Numbered from the stretch's first letter, positions 10,171-19,845 are shown. The stretch is 64,000 nt of DNA from Neiella holothuriorum (GCF_019457915.1 NZ_JAHZSS010000001.1:248001-312000); one strand, 5' to 3'. Numbers and translations: made by a program. The notes: a model not told the origin generated them from the letters alone.

Positions 10171-10412
10171 CGTCATCACCGACTCATCATGGTTGGTGGC
10201 GGCAGATTAAGTTAAAACGCCTTTTAAAGGCCAACCAAGGTTTGGCCTTTGGGGTGGTTTTATCGACTGGTTTCGTGATCGCAGCTAGATTCCCGCAGCT
10301 TGTTATCATTTCTATTAACACAATTTGATCCATCACAGGGTTAGCGCGCTCTAGTGAACTAGAGTTAAATGGACTGTATGCACTACAAAACAAGTGCTTA
10401 GGACGCAATTGA
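10171..10412. other. Intergenic region with weak hairpin
   Basis: A 9-bp inverted repeat, AAAGGCCAA (10226-10234) with TTGGCCTTT (10242-10250), could form a hairpin after the aldo/keto reductase gene. It lacks a following T-tract, so its terminator role is uncertain. The rest should hold the promoter of the histidine kinase gene. Confidence 0.35.
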
Positions 10413-11783
10413 ATGTACGATTCAGAGTTAGTGGATAGCCCCGCCTACCAGCGCATTAAGCAGGTATATTTTGGTCGGGCCGATCGGCATTTCACCCTCA
10501 AAAGAGGCAAGACGCTGCTGGAGCAGGGCGAGTTTAATGACAAGCTCTACCTGATCTTAGAAGGCGTTATTGTGGGTTACCAAAGCATTGACGATGAGCC
10601 GGTTGAGATTTTTCGCTCCGGCCCCGACATGTTTATCGGCCTGCAAAGCTTCTTTGGTCGCAGCCATCGCAGCTATTCAAAAGTGGTGGCCGAAACCGAG
10701 TGTTCAATGGCGTACATCGAACTCACCACGCCCGCTGAAGACGAATACCAATATGGCTCGCTCATCGAGCAATTTAACCCGGTTATTGTTAACGCACTCG
10801 TCACTCGTCAGCTGCGCTCAAGCCATGCTGCACTGGAAAAACAACGCACCCAAAAGCGCCTGATCCAGGCTGAAAAAATGTCGACCCTTGGCCAGTTATC
10901 CGCCGGCCTTGCCCATGAGTTAAACAACTCCATTGGCGTGCTAGCGCGGAAATCTGAATACATTGGTGAATTCTTTGAACAATACCTACGCGAGCGAGAG
11001 ACCAAGCAGTTTGCATTTTTTAAAAGTGGGCTGACCGAAGGGCAGCGCCTTAGCAGCTCGGAGATCCGTCAGCGAACCCGAGACTTTCAAAGCAAGCTTG
11101 GGGTTAGCAAAGACACTGCAAAATTGCTGGCGAAAATGGCTTCCACCATGGATGACGTCAGCGTGCTCGACAAGCAAGTGCTCAAAAGCTTAGAGCAGGT
11201 CGCTAGCTTCTGGCAGCTTGGCGTTGATTTTCATGACATGCAGGTCGCCGCAAAACATGCCACAGGCATTGTTAAATCGGTCAAGATCTTAGGCGGAGGT
11301 AATTTTGAGCGTACCCATGATGTATCGGTGACCGAGTCCATCGAGCAAGCCTTGTCACTACTGAAAAGTAACCTGCGGCCGGTGCATCTCGATGTTAAGT
11401 GGGCTGAGCTGCCGCTGATTTACGGCAACCTCACTGAGTTGATTCAGATTTGGGTCAACATCATTAAAAATGCTTGTGATGCGATGGAGCAGGCGGGTAC
11501 CGAAGCGCCGCAAATTAACGTCAAAACGCGACTGCTTAATGGCTATGTGGCGGTGGTTATTACCGACAATGGCCCGGGCATTCCCGACGACTTAAAAGAC
11601 AAAATTTTCCAACCCAACTTCACCACTAAAAAGAACGGTTTGCAGTTTGGTTTGGGCTTAGGTTTATCAATTGTATTGCGACTGGTGGAACGATACAGCG
11701 GTCGAATTGTGTTGAACAGTGCTCCCGGGAAAACCACCTTCTCGGTCACCCTACCAATACGGGAACGCGATGGACAAAATTAA
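10413..11783 (+). CDS. Hybrid-sensor histidine kinase with N-terminal cyclic-nucleotide-binding-like domain
   Basis: The 456-residue protein starts with a cNMP-binding (CRP/FNR-like beta-barrel) domain over about 20-130 (LKRGKTLLEQGEFNDKLYLILEG). A coiled stretch leads to the histidine phosphorylation site H168 in LSAGLAHELNN. The ATPase domain has the N box at 349-358 (N353), DNGPGI at 385-390 and GLGLGLSI at 413-420. No transmembrane helix is visible, so it senses a cytoplasmic signal. The ligand is unknown. The next gene, a receiver-only protein, overlaps its end by 14 bp and is the likely phosphate acceptor. Confidence 0.88.
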   Translation: MYDSELVDSPAYQRIKQVYFGRADRHFTLKRGKTLLEQGEFNDKLYLILEGVIVGYQSIDDEPVEIFRSGPDMFIGLQSFFGRSHRSYSKVVAETECSMAYIELTTPAEDEYQYGSLIEQFNPVIVNALVTRQLRSSHAALEKQRTQKRLIQAEKMSTLGQLSAGLAHELNNSIGVLARKSEYIGEFFEQYLRERETKQFAFFKSGLTEGQRLSSSEIRQRTRDFQSKLGVSKDTAKLLAKMASTMDDVSVLDKQVLKSLEQVASFWQLGVDFHDMQVAAKHATGIVKSVKILGGGNFERTHDVSVTESIEQALSLLKSNLRPVHLDVKWAELPLIYGNLTELIQIWVNIIKNACDAMEQAGTEAPQINVKTRLLNGYVAVVITDNGPGIPDDLKDKIFQPNFTTKKNGLQFGLGLGLSIVLRLVERYSGRIVLNSAPGKTTFSVTLPIRERDGQN

Positions 11784-12246
11784 TATCATATGCGTTGATG
11801 ATCAGCGAGAAGTACTGGATGCCGTTGTCCGCGATTTAGAGCCGCTAGAGCAGTGGTTCAACATTGAAGAATGTGAGTCGGCAGACGAGTGCCTAACCTT
11901 AATGGAAGAGCTGGATGATGAAGGCGCCATGATTGGATTGGTCATTTCGGATCATGTGATGCCGGGCAAGAGTGGCGTGGACATGCTCACCGAGATTGCT
12001 TCCGATAGTCGTTACCGTTTTACCCGAAAAATCTTATTAACCGGGTTAGCGAGTCATCAGGACACCATTGATGCCATTAACGGCGCAGGCGTTGACCGCT
12101 ACTTTGAAAAGACTTGGAATCCGGAAGAGCTGATTGCGGCTTGTAAAGGGCTACTCACGCAATTTGTACTCGATTCGGGGCTCGACTATCAAACCATGTT
12201 GGGTGCATTAGACGTGCAGGTGCTTTATCAAAGCGGCCGCATGTAG
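11770..12246 (+). CDS. Receiver-domain response regulator without a visible output domain
   Basis: This 158-residue protein is a CheY-like receiver. Acidic residues D10/D11, phosphoacceptor D61 in VISDHVMPG, T91 in ILLTG and K114 in YFEKTWNP form the expected active site. The ATG at 11770 lies inside the kinase gene (14-bp overlap), which suggests translational coupling; an upstream in-frame start at 11719 would add a non-homologous tail. About 30 residues after the receiver show no DNA-binding motif. The phosphorylated form probably acts by protein contact. Confidence 0.87.
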   Translation: MDKINIICVDDQREVLDAVVRDLEPLEQWFNIEECESADECLTLMEELDDEGAMIGLVISDHVMPGKSGVDMLTEIASDSRYRFTRKILLTGLASHQDTIDAINGAGVDRYFEKTWNPEELIAACKGLLTQFVLDSGLDYQTMLGALDVQVLYQSGRM

Positions 12247-12298
12247 ATTTGGCTTTTTAACCAAATAGCCAAAGAGTCAAATAGCGACGTTAGCCAAT

Positions 12299-12340
12299 AA
12301 AAAGGCCAGTCATATCATCATGACTGGCCTTTTTGTTTTT
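12299..12340. terminator. Rho-independent terminator
   Basis: A 13-bp perfect stem (12301-12313 with 12320-12332) with a 6-nt loop is followed by a T-rich tail. It lies between the response regulator and the convergent TonB receptor gene and can serve both strands. Confidence 0.9.
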
Positions 12341-12356
12341 TGTGGCGCTAACTGAG

Positions 12357-15008
12357 TTAGAAGCGCGCTGTTATTTTAGCGTGGTAGTAACGACCCATAA
12401 CGTCATAGACTTCTGGTACCGTGTTGGCATCGCTGTACGAGTATAGGTACGGCGGTGCTTTGTCGAACACGTTGTCGACACCGGCTGAAACAGACCACGT
12501 ATCGTTGATGTGATAGCGACCTGATACATCGTTATAAGACACGGAACCTACTTCTGTTGTTAGGCCATAGGCTTCTTGATAGTAGTCATCAGTCATACCG
12601 TGAATGTAACGGTAGCGCCATGACGCATCCCAATCTTCACCACCAACCTTCAACGTTAAATTGTTTTTCCACTCTGCCCAGCCGCCGTTTAGACCGCTGA
12701 TCTTGCCGGTGTAATCGATACCATCTTGCTTGTATTCGATTAAGTAGGCGGTATCTAACGTGGTGCTCCAATCCAGACCTGCAGCTTCAAACGCGTAGGT
12801 CAGGTTCATATCAACACCTGAAGTATCCATGCTTCCGACGTTCGTCAGTGGTGACTCCATGTAGTCAATTTCACCGGAGAACGATGAACGTTCAACACCC
12901 AAAACATCACAGGCTGAAGTATTGCCAGCGTAACAATTGTTGAGGTACGCCTGTGTATCAATACGGCTAATGGTGTTGGTGACTTCGGTTTGGAAGTAAT
13001 CCACAGTTGCCGAGAATCCATCAAGGAATTCAGGGTTGTACACCACACCTAAGGTAAAGGTATCGGCTTCTTCTGGCTCTAAATTATCCGAGGTTGTCCA
13101 CGTATTTTCGATTTGTGAATCGCCATAGGTGTAGCTGGTATCGCCAATTTCGGCATCACAGTTTTGATACGTTGCTGAATCGGCACTTAAATCACCGTAG
13201 CCACTACATGGATCGGCAAGGTAATCGAATGAGCTAACTTGGCCACCGTAAAGTTCATCAACCGTTGGAGCTCGGAATGCTGTGGAAACCACACCACGGA
13301 ACATCAATTCAGGATTCACTCGCCAGGTAAGACCCACTTTCCAAGTGATGTCATCACCGAAGGTGCTGTAGTCGAAGTAACGGGCCGCAACTTCGGCAGT
13401 TAAATCTTCCACAAACGGTAAGTCAGCCAGTAATGGAATGGCAAATTCGGTGTATACCTGAGTGGTGTCATAGTGACCCGACGTTGGATCTTGCTGTGAC
13501 GCACTGCCTTCACCGGCTACGGTAACGGCATCGGGTTGGTACCAACCTTTCTCGCGACGATATTCAACACCGGAAGCAAATCCAACGGTACCGGCAGGCA
13601 TTTCCCATGCCTCACCTGATACATTGAAGTTCACGACGTTCATTTCGTTGCCGCCGGTGGCTTGGTCGGTATACGTAACGTAGTCAACCACGTCTTGTGA
13701 TAACTCACCTTCAGGCACAAACCAGTCACCACACGGGATGTCCGGATCATTTTCACAAATCGACGGATCAACCGTTTCACCTACTTTTTTAAGGTTGATG
13801 TAGTTGCTGGAGCGATCGGTTGAATCGTTGCGGCCATAGACGTAAGACAAATCCCAATCCAGTCCGCCAGCAAAATCAACAGAACCCTGCAAGCCCGTTA
13901 CTAAGCGAATGGTGTCGGTGGTTTGGTCAAAAATACGGGGGCCGGCTTCGGTCATGCGGCGACGATATTCGACGTCGGTACCGAACGTGTTGCCCGGAGC
14001 ATCTTCATCAATGATCAAACCTGAAATTGGCTCGGCTGCCATCTGCTGGGTAGAAGTACGTTTGGTGTACATGCTTTCCATGAACACAGTAAGATCCGAA
14101 TGGATGTCGTAACTACCGTTGGCAAATACACTGATCCGCTCTTGCGGCGTGTACAGGTAAGACTGCTCGGCGTAGTTGTAATACTCGTACTGATCGACCC
14201 AATTGCCGTCTTCATCGAGCTGCTTCCAACCGGTACCGTCATTCACTGTGCCGCCAGGGATCCGCGAACTACCGCTTTGGCAAACACCGTCATCGTCAAA
14301 CGCGTTATCGGGACACTTAGAAAAGTCACGATCGCGTTGCATGGCTTCGCCACGGTCAACGTAGCTCATGCCAAACATAAAGCTGCCGCGATCAGTGGTG
14401 CCGCCGGCAATAAGGCTCACTTCGCCTGTATTTGCATCGCCCTCGGCTGAACCGGCATAACCGGTGACCAACTGGACGCCTTCAAAATCTTTTTTGGTGA
14501 TGATGTTAACCACACCAGCGATAGCATCAGAGCCGTAAATGGCTGATGCACCGTCTTTTAGAATTTCTACGCGTTCAATGGACGCGACTGGAATCGTGTT
14601 TAAGTCAACGGACGAATCGGCACCCACGCCGGAATTCACCATACGGCGACCATTAACCAACACCAAGGTGCGCTGCTCACCTAAGCCGCGCAAGTTAATG
14701 CGTGCGGCACCGTTGCCGCCATTGTTGCTTGCTGCACCCGTTGCCATACCGTTGGATGCTACGTTTTGTTGCAAGATCTGCTCGACCGAGGTGAAACTAC
14801 CAAGCTCAATATCTTCCGCGCTGATGATGCTAAGCGGGCTTGCTGTTTCCATGTCGGTACGTTTGATGCGAGAGCCTGTTACCGCAACGCGCTCAATGTC
14901 TTCGGTGACTTGGGCTTCTTCTGCGAGCGCTGTCGGCGCAATCGCTGGAACACTGAGCGCACACATGGTGGCTAGTGCTATCGGCGATAATTTTGAATAG
15001 TTATGCAT
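12357..15008 (-). CDS. TonB-dependent outer-membrane receptor
   Basis: This 883-residue protein has a signal peptide (MHNYSKLSP...ALAEE, cut near residue 30), a TonB-box-like region ERVAVTGSRIKR near 38-50, the plug domain (INLRGLGEQRTLVLVNGRR; DGASAIYGSDAIAGVVNI) and a C-terminal beta-barrel ending in phenylalanine (KITARF), as outer-membrane proteins do. It uses TonB energy to import a large ligand such as a siderophore, peptide or sugar; the sequence does not identify which. No transporter or degradation gene is adjacent, and no Fur box is obvious upstream. It appears monocistronic with a long upstream region. Confidence 0.92.
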   Translation of the reverse strand: MHNYSKLSPIALATMCALSVPAIAPTALAEEAQVTEDIERVAVTGSRIKRTDMETASPLSIISAEDIELGSFTSVEQILQQNVASNGMATGAASNNGGNGAARINLRGLGEQRTLVLVNGRRMVNSGVGADSSVDLNTIPVASIERVEILKDGASAIYGSDAIAGVVNIITKKDFEGVQLVTGYAGSAEGDANTGEVSLIAGGTTDRGSFMFGMSYVDRGEAMQRDRDFSKCPDNAFDDDGVCQSGSSRIPGGTVNDGTGWKQLDEDGNWVDQYEYYNYAEQSYLYTPQERISVFANGSYDIHSDLTVFMESMYTKRTSTQQMAAEPISGLIIDEDAPGNTFGTDVEYRRRMTEAGPRIFDQTTDTIRLVTGLQGSVDFAGGLDWDLSYVYGRNDSTDRSSNYINLKKVGETVDPSICENDPDIPCGDWFVPEGELSQDVVDYVTYTDQATGGNEMNVVNFNVSGEAWEMPAGTVGFASGVEYRREKGWYQPDAVTVAGEGSASQQDPTSGHYDTTQVYTEFAIPLLADLPFVEDLTAEVAARYFDYSTFGDDITWKVGLTWRVNPELMFRGVVSTAFRAPTVDELYGGQVSSFDYLADPCSGYGDLSADSATYQNCDAEIGDTSYTYGDSQIENTWTTSDNLEPEEADTFTLGVVYNPEFLDGFSATVDYFQTEVTNTISRIDTQAYLNNCYAGNTSACDVLGVERSSFSGEIDYMESPLTNVGSMDTSGVDMNLTYAFEAAGLDWSTTLDTAYLIEYKQDGIDYTGKISGLNGGWAEWKNNLTLKVGGEDWDASWRYRYIHGMTDDYYQEAYGLTTEVGSVSYNDVSGRYHINDTWSVSAGVDNVFDKAPPYLYSYSDANTVPEVYDVMGRYYHAKITARF

Positions 15009-15540
15009 TTTCTCAATCCCAAAGATTTATTGTCATTTGTAAGTGCAGGCTATTGCCAGCTGCTAAGCGCAATCGTTTTGTTGCGTTGCTGCCGCATACT
15101 CTTGAAGCACCTTGTTAAATGCAATCTGCGGAAAATTTTTCTAATATTTCAGTTTTGTTAAGGCGTGGTTTGTTGCTAACAGGCTGGTTATTACATTTAG
15201 CGGTTTGTGCTGATTGGTAAGATATTGGCGGGGGAAATGACGTGCTGGCTGATCAGTTGTCAGTTAATTCAGCTGTCGGGTTTGTTAAATGTAAAAGTTC
15301 TTGCGATGAACCTAAATCGTGATGTGGATCACGTTATTTGCAGTTATTAACGTGAGCTGGAACACAAATAAATCTGTTTCGGTTGGGCTTGTAAAGGAGC
15401 ATCAAGGCGTTTAATGTTGCCAGCAACTTGCCGAAGAGCGTCATCACGTTTTCTTTGCGCAGGCCACAATAAAAAAGCTCTTGCAGAAATTCGAGCCATA
15501 ATATGATGGACTTAGCCACCTCTTACCAAACTGAATCCTT
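15009..15540. promoter_or_regulatory. Divergent regulatory region with CRP-like palindrome
   Basis: This 532-bp gap separates the TonB receptor and malic enzyme genes. At 15318-15333 it holds CGTGATGTGGATCACG, which matches the CRP half-site arrangement GTGA-N6-TCAC. It lies about 207 bp before the malic enzyme start and 310 bp before the receptor start, so either could be its target. A 61-codon minus-strand frame here has no family features and is not annotated. Confidence 0.4.
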
Positions 15541-17229
15541 ATGCATGATCAAAAACGCCCACTGTATTTACCCTACGCAGGCCCCGTATTACTTGAAACT
15601 TCACTGCTAAATAAAGGCAGTGCATTTAGTCAGCAAGAGCGGCGCGCCTTTAATTTAGAAGGTCTACTGCCGCAGGCCATTGAAACAATTGAAGAACAAG
15701 CCAAGCGCGCCTACCAGCAATTTGCTGCATTTGAATCCGATATCGACAAACACATTTACTTGCGCAACATCCAAGATACTAATGAAACGCTGTTCTACCG
15801 GTTAGTGAATGCGCATATTAGTGAAATGATGCCGATTATTTACACGCCAACGGTTGGCCATGCGTGTGAAATGTTTTCCAGCATTTACCGACGCGCTCGG
15901 GGTTTATTTATCTCCTATCCGGATCGCGACCGAATTGACGACATTCTTAATAATGCCACCCGCCATAACGTCAAAGTGATTGTGGTGACCGATGGTGAGC
16001 GTATCCTCGGTCTTGGCGATCAAGGGATTGGCGGCATGGGCATCCCGATTGGTAAGTTATCGTTGTATACCGCCTGTGGTGGTATTAGCCCTGCTTATAC
16101 CTTGCCGGTGGTGCTGGATGTTGGCACTAATAATCGCCAGCGGCTTGATGATCCTATGTACTTGGGCTGGCGCCATGAGCGTATTAGTGGCGATGAGTAC
16201 ACTGAGTTCGTTGATAAATTCATTGATGCGGTGAAGATCCGTTGGCCCGAGGCCTTGGTGCAGTTTGAAGATTTTGCCCAAAACAATGCCATGCCATTGT
16301 TGTCACGCTATAAAGATGAAATTTGCTGTTTTAATGATGACATTCAAGGCACCGCTGCGGTCACCGTTGGCTCGCTCCTTGCCGCTTGTAAAGCAGCAGG
16401 CAGAGCACTAAAAGATCAAACCATTTGTTTTCTTGGTGCCGGCTCCGCAGGTTGCGGTATTGCCGAAGCGATTGTTGCGCAAATGGTGGCCGAAGGCCTG
16501 CCGGATGCAGATGCTCGTGCGCAAGTGTACATGGTTGACCGCTGGGGACTATTAACTGACGACATGGCTAATTTGCTGCCATTCCAGCAAGTGTTGGTAC
16601 AAGCGAAATCAGACTTAGGCCAATGGCCGGTTGATATGAACATGATTTCACTACTGGATGTGGTGACGCATGCTAAACCGACCGTGTTGATTGGTGTTTC
16701 GGGTGCGCCGGGTTTGTTTACCGAGCAGGTAATCAAAACCATGGCCGAGAACTGTGAACAACCCATTGTGATGCCATTGTCTAACCCAACCAGTCGAGTT
16801 GAAGCGCGCCCTGTGGACGTGATCAACTGGACTGAAGGCAAAGCGTTAGTCGCCACCGGTTCGCCATTTGCGCCGGTTTCTTATGATGGCGAACTCATTG
16901 AAATTGCCCAGTGCAATAACAGCTACATTTTCCCAGGTATTGGCTTGGGCGTGTTGGCATCACAAGCAACTCGGGTGACTGACAATATGCTGATGGCTTC
17001 GAGTCGAGCGTTGGCCGAGTGTTCTCCGTTAGCCGCAGAAGGCAAAGGCGCGTTACTGCCGCCGTTGGAAGAAATTCAACAGGTGAGTCGTCGCATTGCC
17101 TTTGCGGTGGGTAAAGCTGCGATGGCGGATGATGTTGCGGTGCAAACCGATGATGAAGTGCTTCAGCAGAGTATTGAACACTGGTTCTGGCAGCCAGAGT
17201 ATCGCCATTACAAACGCACGTCATTCTAA
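15541..17229 (+). CDS. maeA: NAD-dependent malic enzyme
   Basis: This 562-residue enzyme oxidatively decarboxylates malate to pyruvate with NAD. Family signatures are the catalytic-tyrosine segment [11 protein letters not shown] (Y101), [19 protein letters not shown] with the following [15 protein letters not shown], the metal-binding FEDFAQNNA and [12 protein letters not shown], and the dinucleotide site [15 protein letters not shown]. Length equals that of E. coli MaeA (565). It stands alone between a long upstream regulatory region and a strong terminator. Confidence 0.95.
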   Translation: MHDQKRPLYLPYAGPVLLETSLLNKGSAFSQQERRAFNLEGLLPQAIETIEEQAKRAYQQFAAFESDIDKHIYLRNIQDTNETLFYRLVNAHISEMMPIIYTPTVGHACEMFSSIYRRARGLFISYPDRDRIDDILNNATRHNVKVIVVTDGERILGLGDQGIGGMGIPIGKLSLYTACGGISPAYTLPVVLDVGTNNRQRLDDPMYLGWRHERISGDEYTEFVDKFIDAVKIRWPEALVQFEDFAQNNAMPLLSRYKDEICCFNDDIQGTAAVTVGSLLAACKAAGRALKDQTICFLGAGSAGCGIAEAIVAQMVAEGLPDADARAQVYMVDRWGLLTDDMANLLPFQQVLVQAKSDLGQWPVDMNMISLLDVVTHAKPTVLIGVSGAPGLFTEQVIKTMAENCEQPIVMPLSNPTSRVEARPVDVINWTEGKALVATGSPFAPVSYDGELIEIAQCNNSYIFPGIGLGVLASQATRVTDNMLMASSRALAECSPLAAEGKGALLPPLEEIQQVSRRIAFAVGKAAMADDVAVQTDDEVLQQSIEHWFWQPEYRHYKRTSF

Positions 17230-17240
17230 CCCAGATACTA

Positions 17241-17268
17241 AAAAGCCCCGATGATAGGGGCTTTTTTA
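17241..17268. terminator. Rho-independent terminator after maeA
   Basis: The stem AAAAGCCCC/GGGGCTTTT with a 7-nt loop and T-tract lies 12 bp after the maeA stop and also faces the convergent DUF3313-like gene. Confidence 0.9.
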
Positions 17269-17282
17269 ATATGGTTTACCGG

Positions 17283-17942
17283 CTAAGGTGTGTGACCGAT
17301 TAAATCGTCATTAACGTAGACAGCCCATTTTTCAAAAATTCGCATGAATTGATGGTAGCTATCCATTGATGTTTGAAGCACTTTTTCATCCCAATCCCAA
17401 CCTTCTTGCTCATCAATAAAGCGAGCAACGACTCGACCTGACTGGGAGTTAACCAGATACAAGTCTAGCGTGACGGTACCCACACTCTCGCTATAGGTGG
17501 CGGCATTGCCTGCGGCATTTTTTCCGTCGACATTGGTTAAAAAGACTTCACTCAACATTGGCACAACTAAGAGGGTTGTATCACTGCGCTCGGTGGCAAA
17601 CTTAAGCTGGCCTTTTTTGGTGATGATGTCTCGAAATGAATGATCAAACATCACCTGGATATTACTTTTGACCTTTTCGAGCTGGGCTTTCATATCGCCT
17701 AGCGTCGCAAATTTGCTGCGATAGGCATTTTTACGAAATTTAACGTCCGACACTGCCAGCAGTAAACTGTCGTATTGTGATAAATCCACCCCGTCCTCGA
17801 TGTAGAGTTGGGTCACTTGCTCGGAAGCCACCTCTTTCAAGTGATCGAGCTTGGGGCCGTCACCGGCTATTGAACTGGTACTCGTTAAGCCGGCTGCAAA
17901 TGCCGCAAGTAACACCATGGATTTTACAAAAAGTCTTGTCAT
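17283..17942 (-). CDS. Secreted DUF3313-like protein (downstream copy)
   Basis: The 219-residue protein starts with a signal peptide (MTRLFVKSMVLLAAFAAGLTSTSSIAG) and is exported to the periplasm or outer membrane. The mature part (YDSLLLAVSDVKFRKNAYRS; TTLLVVPMLSEVFLTNVD; TVTLDLYLVNSQSGRVVARFIDEQEGWDW) resembles DUF3313 proteins, whose function is not established. It is clearly a paralogue of the gene just upstream (17 bp gap), sharing FRKNAYRSKFA, the TLLVVP strand and the terminal SGRxxAR block. The two probably form an operon. No lipobox cysteine is visible. Confidence 0.75.
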   Translation of the reverse strand: MTRLFVKSMVLLAAFAAGLTSTSSIAGDGPKLDHLKEVASEQVTQLYIEDGVDLSQYDSLLLAVSDVKFRKNAYRSKFATLGDMKAQLEKVKSNIQVMFDHSFRDIITKKGQLKFATERSDTTLLVVPMLSEVFLTNVDGKNAAGNAATYSESVGTVTLDLYLVNSQSGRVVARFIDEQEGWDWDEKVLQTSMDSYHQFMRIFEKWAVYVNDDLIGHTP

Positions 17943-17958
17943 AGCAGTGTCCTTTCAA

Positions 17959-18633
17959 CTAGTTACGTTGGGCTGATTCAATTAATCCATCGTTAAGATC
18001 ACTGGCCCAGCCTTTGACCATGCGGCGTGATTGATGACGGGTTTCAGTCGATGATTGACGAACCATCTTGCCCCAATCAGTTGCTTGTTTGTGATCGACG
18101 ATACGTGCGAGTATTTCGCCACTGACCGAGTCATACAACTCTAATACCAAGGTCATTTCACCGGCGCTTTCGGCATAGGTTTTCATGCTGCTGGTACTGC
18201 TGGCTTCATCCAGCGTTGTGAGGTAAACGTTGATTAATTTAGGCACCACCAACAGAGTGCTCTCGCTACGCTGATTGGTAAATTTGAAGTCGCCTTTTTC
18301 GTTGATCACTTCGCGAAACGTGTCATCGAATAGCACCTGCAATTTATCACTGGCTTTGGCGATGCCTTTTTCCATTTGGTTACGGCTAGCAAATTGCGAG
18401 CGGTAGGCATTTTTGCGAAAAGCGACATCAGCGACTGCTAACAACATGCGGTCGTAGTCAGCAAAGGTTTCACCTTGTTTGAGGTACAGTTCTTTAACTT
18501 TTTTTGATTCAACTTTGACCAAGTGATCGTAGCTTGTTTGAGGTTCTTGATCGGCGGCGTACAGAGTGGTGTGGCCTAGGGACAAGCTTAGGCTGGTCAC
18601 TATCATGACGAGCGATGCGAGATTTCTGGCCAT
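17959..18633 (-). CDS. Secreted DUF3313-like protein (upstream copy)
   Basis: The 224-residue protein has a signal peptide (MARNLASLVMIVTSLSLSLGHTTLYAAD). I choose the ATG at 18633, which follows a GAGG site, over a TTG six bases upstream. Mature features match the neighbouring paralogue: YDRMLLAVADVAFRKNAYRS, STLLVVPKLINVYLTTLD, MTLVLELYDSVSGEILARIVD. The function is unknown. The tandem pair suggests duplication followed by divergence. Confidence 0.75.
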   Translation of the reverse strand: MARNLASLVMIVTSLSLSLGHTTLYAADQEPQTSYDHLVKVESKKVKELYLKQGETFADYDRMLLAVADVAFRKNAYRSQFASRNQMEKGIAKASDKLQVLFDDTFREVINEKGDFKFTNQRSESTLLVVPKLINVYLTTLDEASSTSSMKTYAESAGEMTLVLELYDSVSGEILARIVDHKQATDWGKMVRQSSTETRHQSRRMVKGWASDLNDGLIESAQRN

Positions 18634-18639
18634 TTGCAA

Positions 18640-18898
18640 ATCCTCATTATTCGTTGCGGCATAGTTAACGGCGATTATCGCGAGGGCAACTGAATGTAAT
18701 CTGAATAATAGGTACGCTGCATTGTTTCCGTTATTAATCCGCGTCAGCCAAAGGCTTTAAGCCTACTGCAGAAGCGTCAAACCGATCGACTTTAAAATAC
18801 GCTTTTTAAGTTATAACTGCATGTCAAAAATACAAAAATTTTGAGCTAGGTACGCATCGTTAGTGATTGGCGAGGGGCGATAGATTGATGATTAATAC
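18640..18898. other. Intergenic region upstream of the DUF3313-like pair
   Basis: No gene is visible here. The stretch should contain the promoter of the minus-strand DUF3313-like operon; I see no clear operator. Confidence 0.3.
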
Positions 18899-19099
18899 GT
18901 TGATGTTGTTGTGCTCGATCAACCTGCAATGGGTGGGAAGAAGGCGAAACCATTGATGGTGCTCACCCATGAACACAAAAGCGATGGCCCATTTACCTTG
19001 TTGTTCTGGTAACGGATTGATTACATCGTCATATGGTCAGTGCTGGTTTATCGCGAGTTGCGTGACGCCAATGGTAACCCAGCAGTCAATATCTTATGA
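18899..19099 (+). pseudogene. Orphan coding fragment with internal stop
   Basis: One frame reads 37 residues beginning VDVVVLDQPAMGGKKAKP and ending FTLLFW, then a TAA, then 28 residues starting RIDYIVIWSVLVYREL, then TGA. Composition is protein-like on both sides of the stop, and there is no start codon or ribosome site. This looks like the 3' remnant of a decayed gene. I do not recognise the parent family. Confidence 0.35.
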
Positions 19100-19129
19100 C
19101 GACACGTCGGTGGCTGAGCCTATGCGCCG

Positions 19130-19513
19130 TTAACCTTTTTGAAATAGGTAATAACCGGCGGCAACCGCGCCAAAACAAACCCCAACATTCAATACCATGT
19201 TGGCAGCCATCTTCATCAATGCGCCTTGATGGAGTAAGGCTAAGTTGTCCATTGAGAAGGTTGAAAAAGTGGTGAGGGCGCCCAACAAGCCAACGGAAAT
19301 CAATGCCCGCCAAGGGCTGCCAGGGATCTGTGATTGCTCTAATAGAATGAACATCGCGCCCATGCAAAATGAACCGAGGATATTGACGGTCAGGGTGCCA
19401 TAAGGGAAACCTTTGCCGAACAACTGCAGGCATAAATCCGAAATCAAAAAACGGAGGCAAGCGCCAATAGCGCCACCCATGGCGATAAACCCGAGCGTTG
19501 AAAAATAACCCAT
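19130..19513 (-). CDS. crcB: Fluoride efflux channel
   Basis: This 127-residue protein is a Fluc/CrcB fluoride channel, a dual-topology dimer with four helices per subunit that lets toxic fluoride leave the cell. Signatures are GGAIGACLRF at about 13-22, the pore segment YGTLTVNILGSF near 38-49 and GLLGALTTFSTF near 74-85, which carries the conserved Thr-Phe-Ser-Thr-Phe. Length is typical. No fluoride riboswitch consensus could be recognised upstream. It is separate from the ferredoxin gene, 86 bp away on the same strand. Confidence 0.93.
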   Translation of the reverse strand: MGYFSTLGFIAMGGAIGACLRFLISDLCLQLFGKGFPYGTLTVNILGSFCMGAMFILLEQSQIPGSPWRALISVGLLGALTTFSTFSMDNLALLHQGALMKMAANMVLNVGVCFGAVAAGYYLFQKG

Positions 19514-19599
19514 GGTGAGTTGTACGTTGTTGGAATCAATGGTGCTTAGTGTATGGGGGAAGCTGGAGGTTTACCAGTCAGAAGCATTAAGTGTTTGAA

Positions 19600-19845
19600 T
19601 CAGCCGTGTAATTTTACAAATTTTGCAAGCAGCTGATCTTCTGTTTCAACATGCTCAGCATCAACTTCAATGCAATCAATCGGGCAAACCGACTCGCAAG
19701 TTGGCTTGTCGTAATGGCCGACACACTCGGTACAGCGATCCGGATCGATCTCGTAAATCTCCTCGCCCAAAGCGATCGCTTGGTTTGGACATTCAGGTTC
19801 ACACATGTCGCAGTTAATGCAGCTGTCGAGGATAATTAGAGCCAT
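19600..19845 (-). CDS. YfhL-family 2[4Fe-4S] ferredoxin
   Basis: This 81-residue ferredoxin has two cluster-binding sets: CINCDMCEPECP near residues 9-20 and a second motif CTECVGHYDKPTCESVCP near 38-55, with the YfhL-type insertion between its second and third cysteines. It carries electrons in the cytoplasm; the partner is unknown. Length and spacing match E. coli YfhL (86 residues). The neighbours give no clue to the redox partner. Confidence 0.9.
   Translation of the reverse strand: MALIILDSCINCDMCEPECPNQAIALGEEIYEIDPDRCTECVGHYDKPTCESVCPIDCIEVDAEHVETEDQLLAKFVKLHG

Noticed and set aside
11719-11769. Extended start of the response regulator
   Set aside because: It adds a tail with no receiver homology; the ATG at 11770 fits the kinase-regulator overlap.
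15334-15519. 61-codon minus-strand frame upstream of maeA
   Set aside because: It lies in a regulatory gap, has no ribosome site or family features, and starts with low-complexity residues.
19514-19599. Fluoride riboswitch before crcB
   Set aside because: The upstream 86 bp lacks the conserved riboswitch segments.
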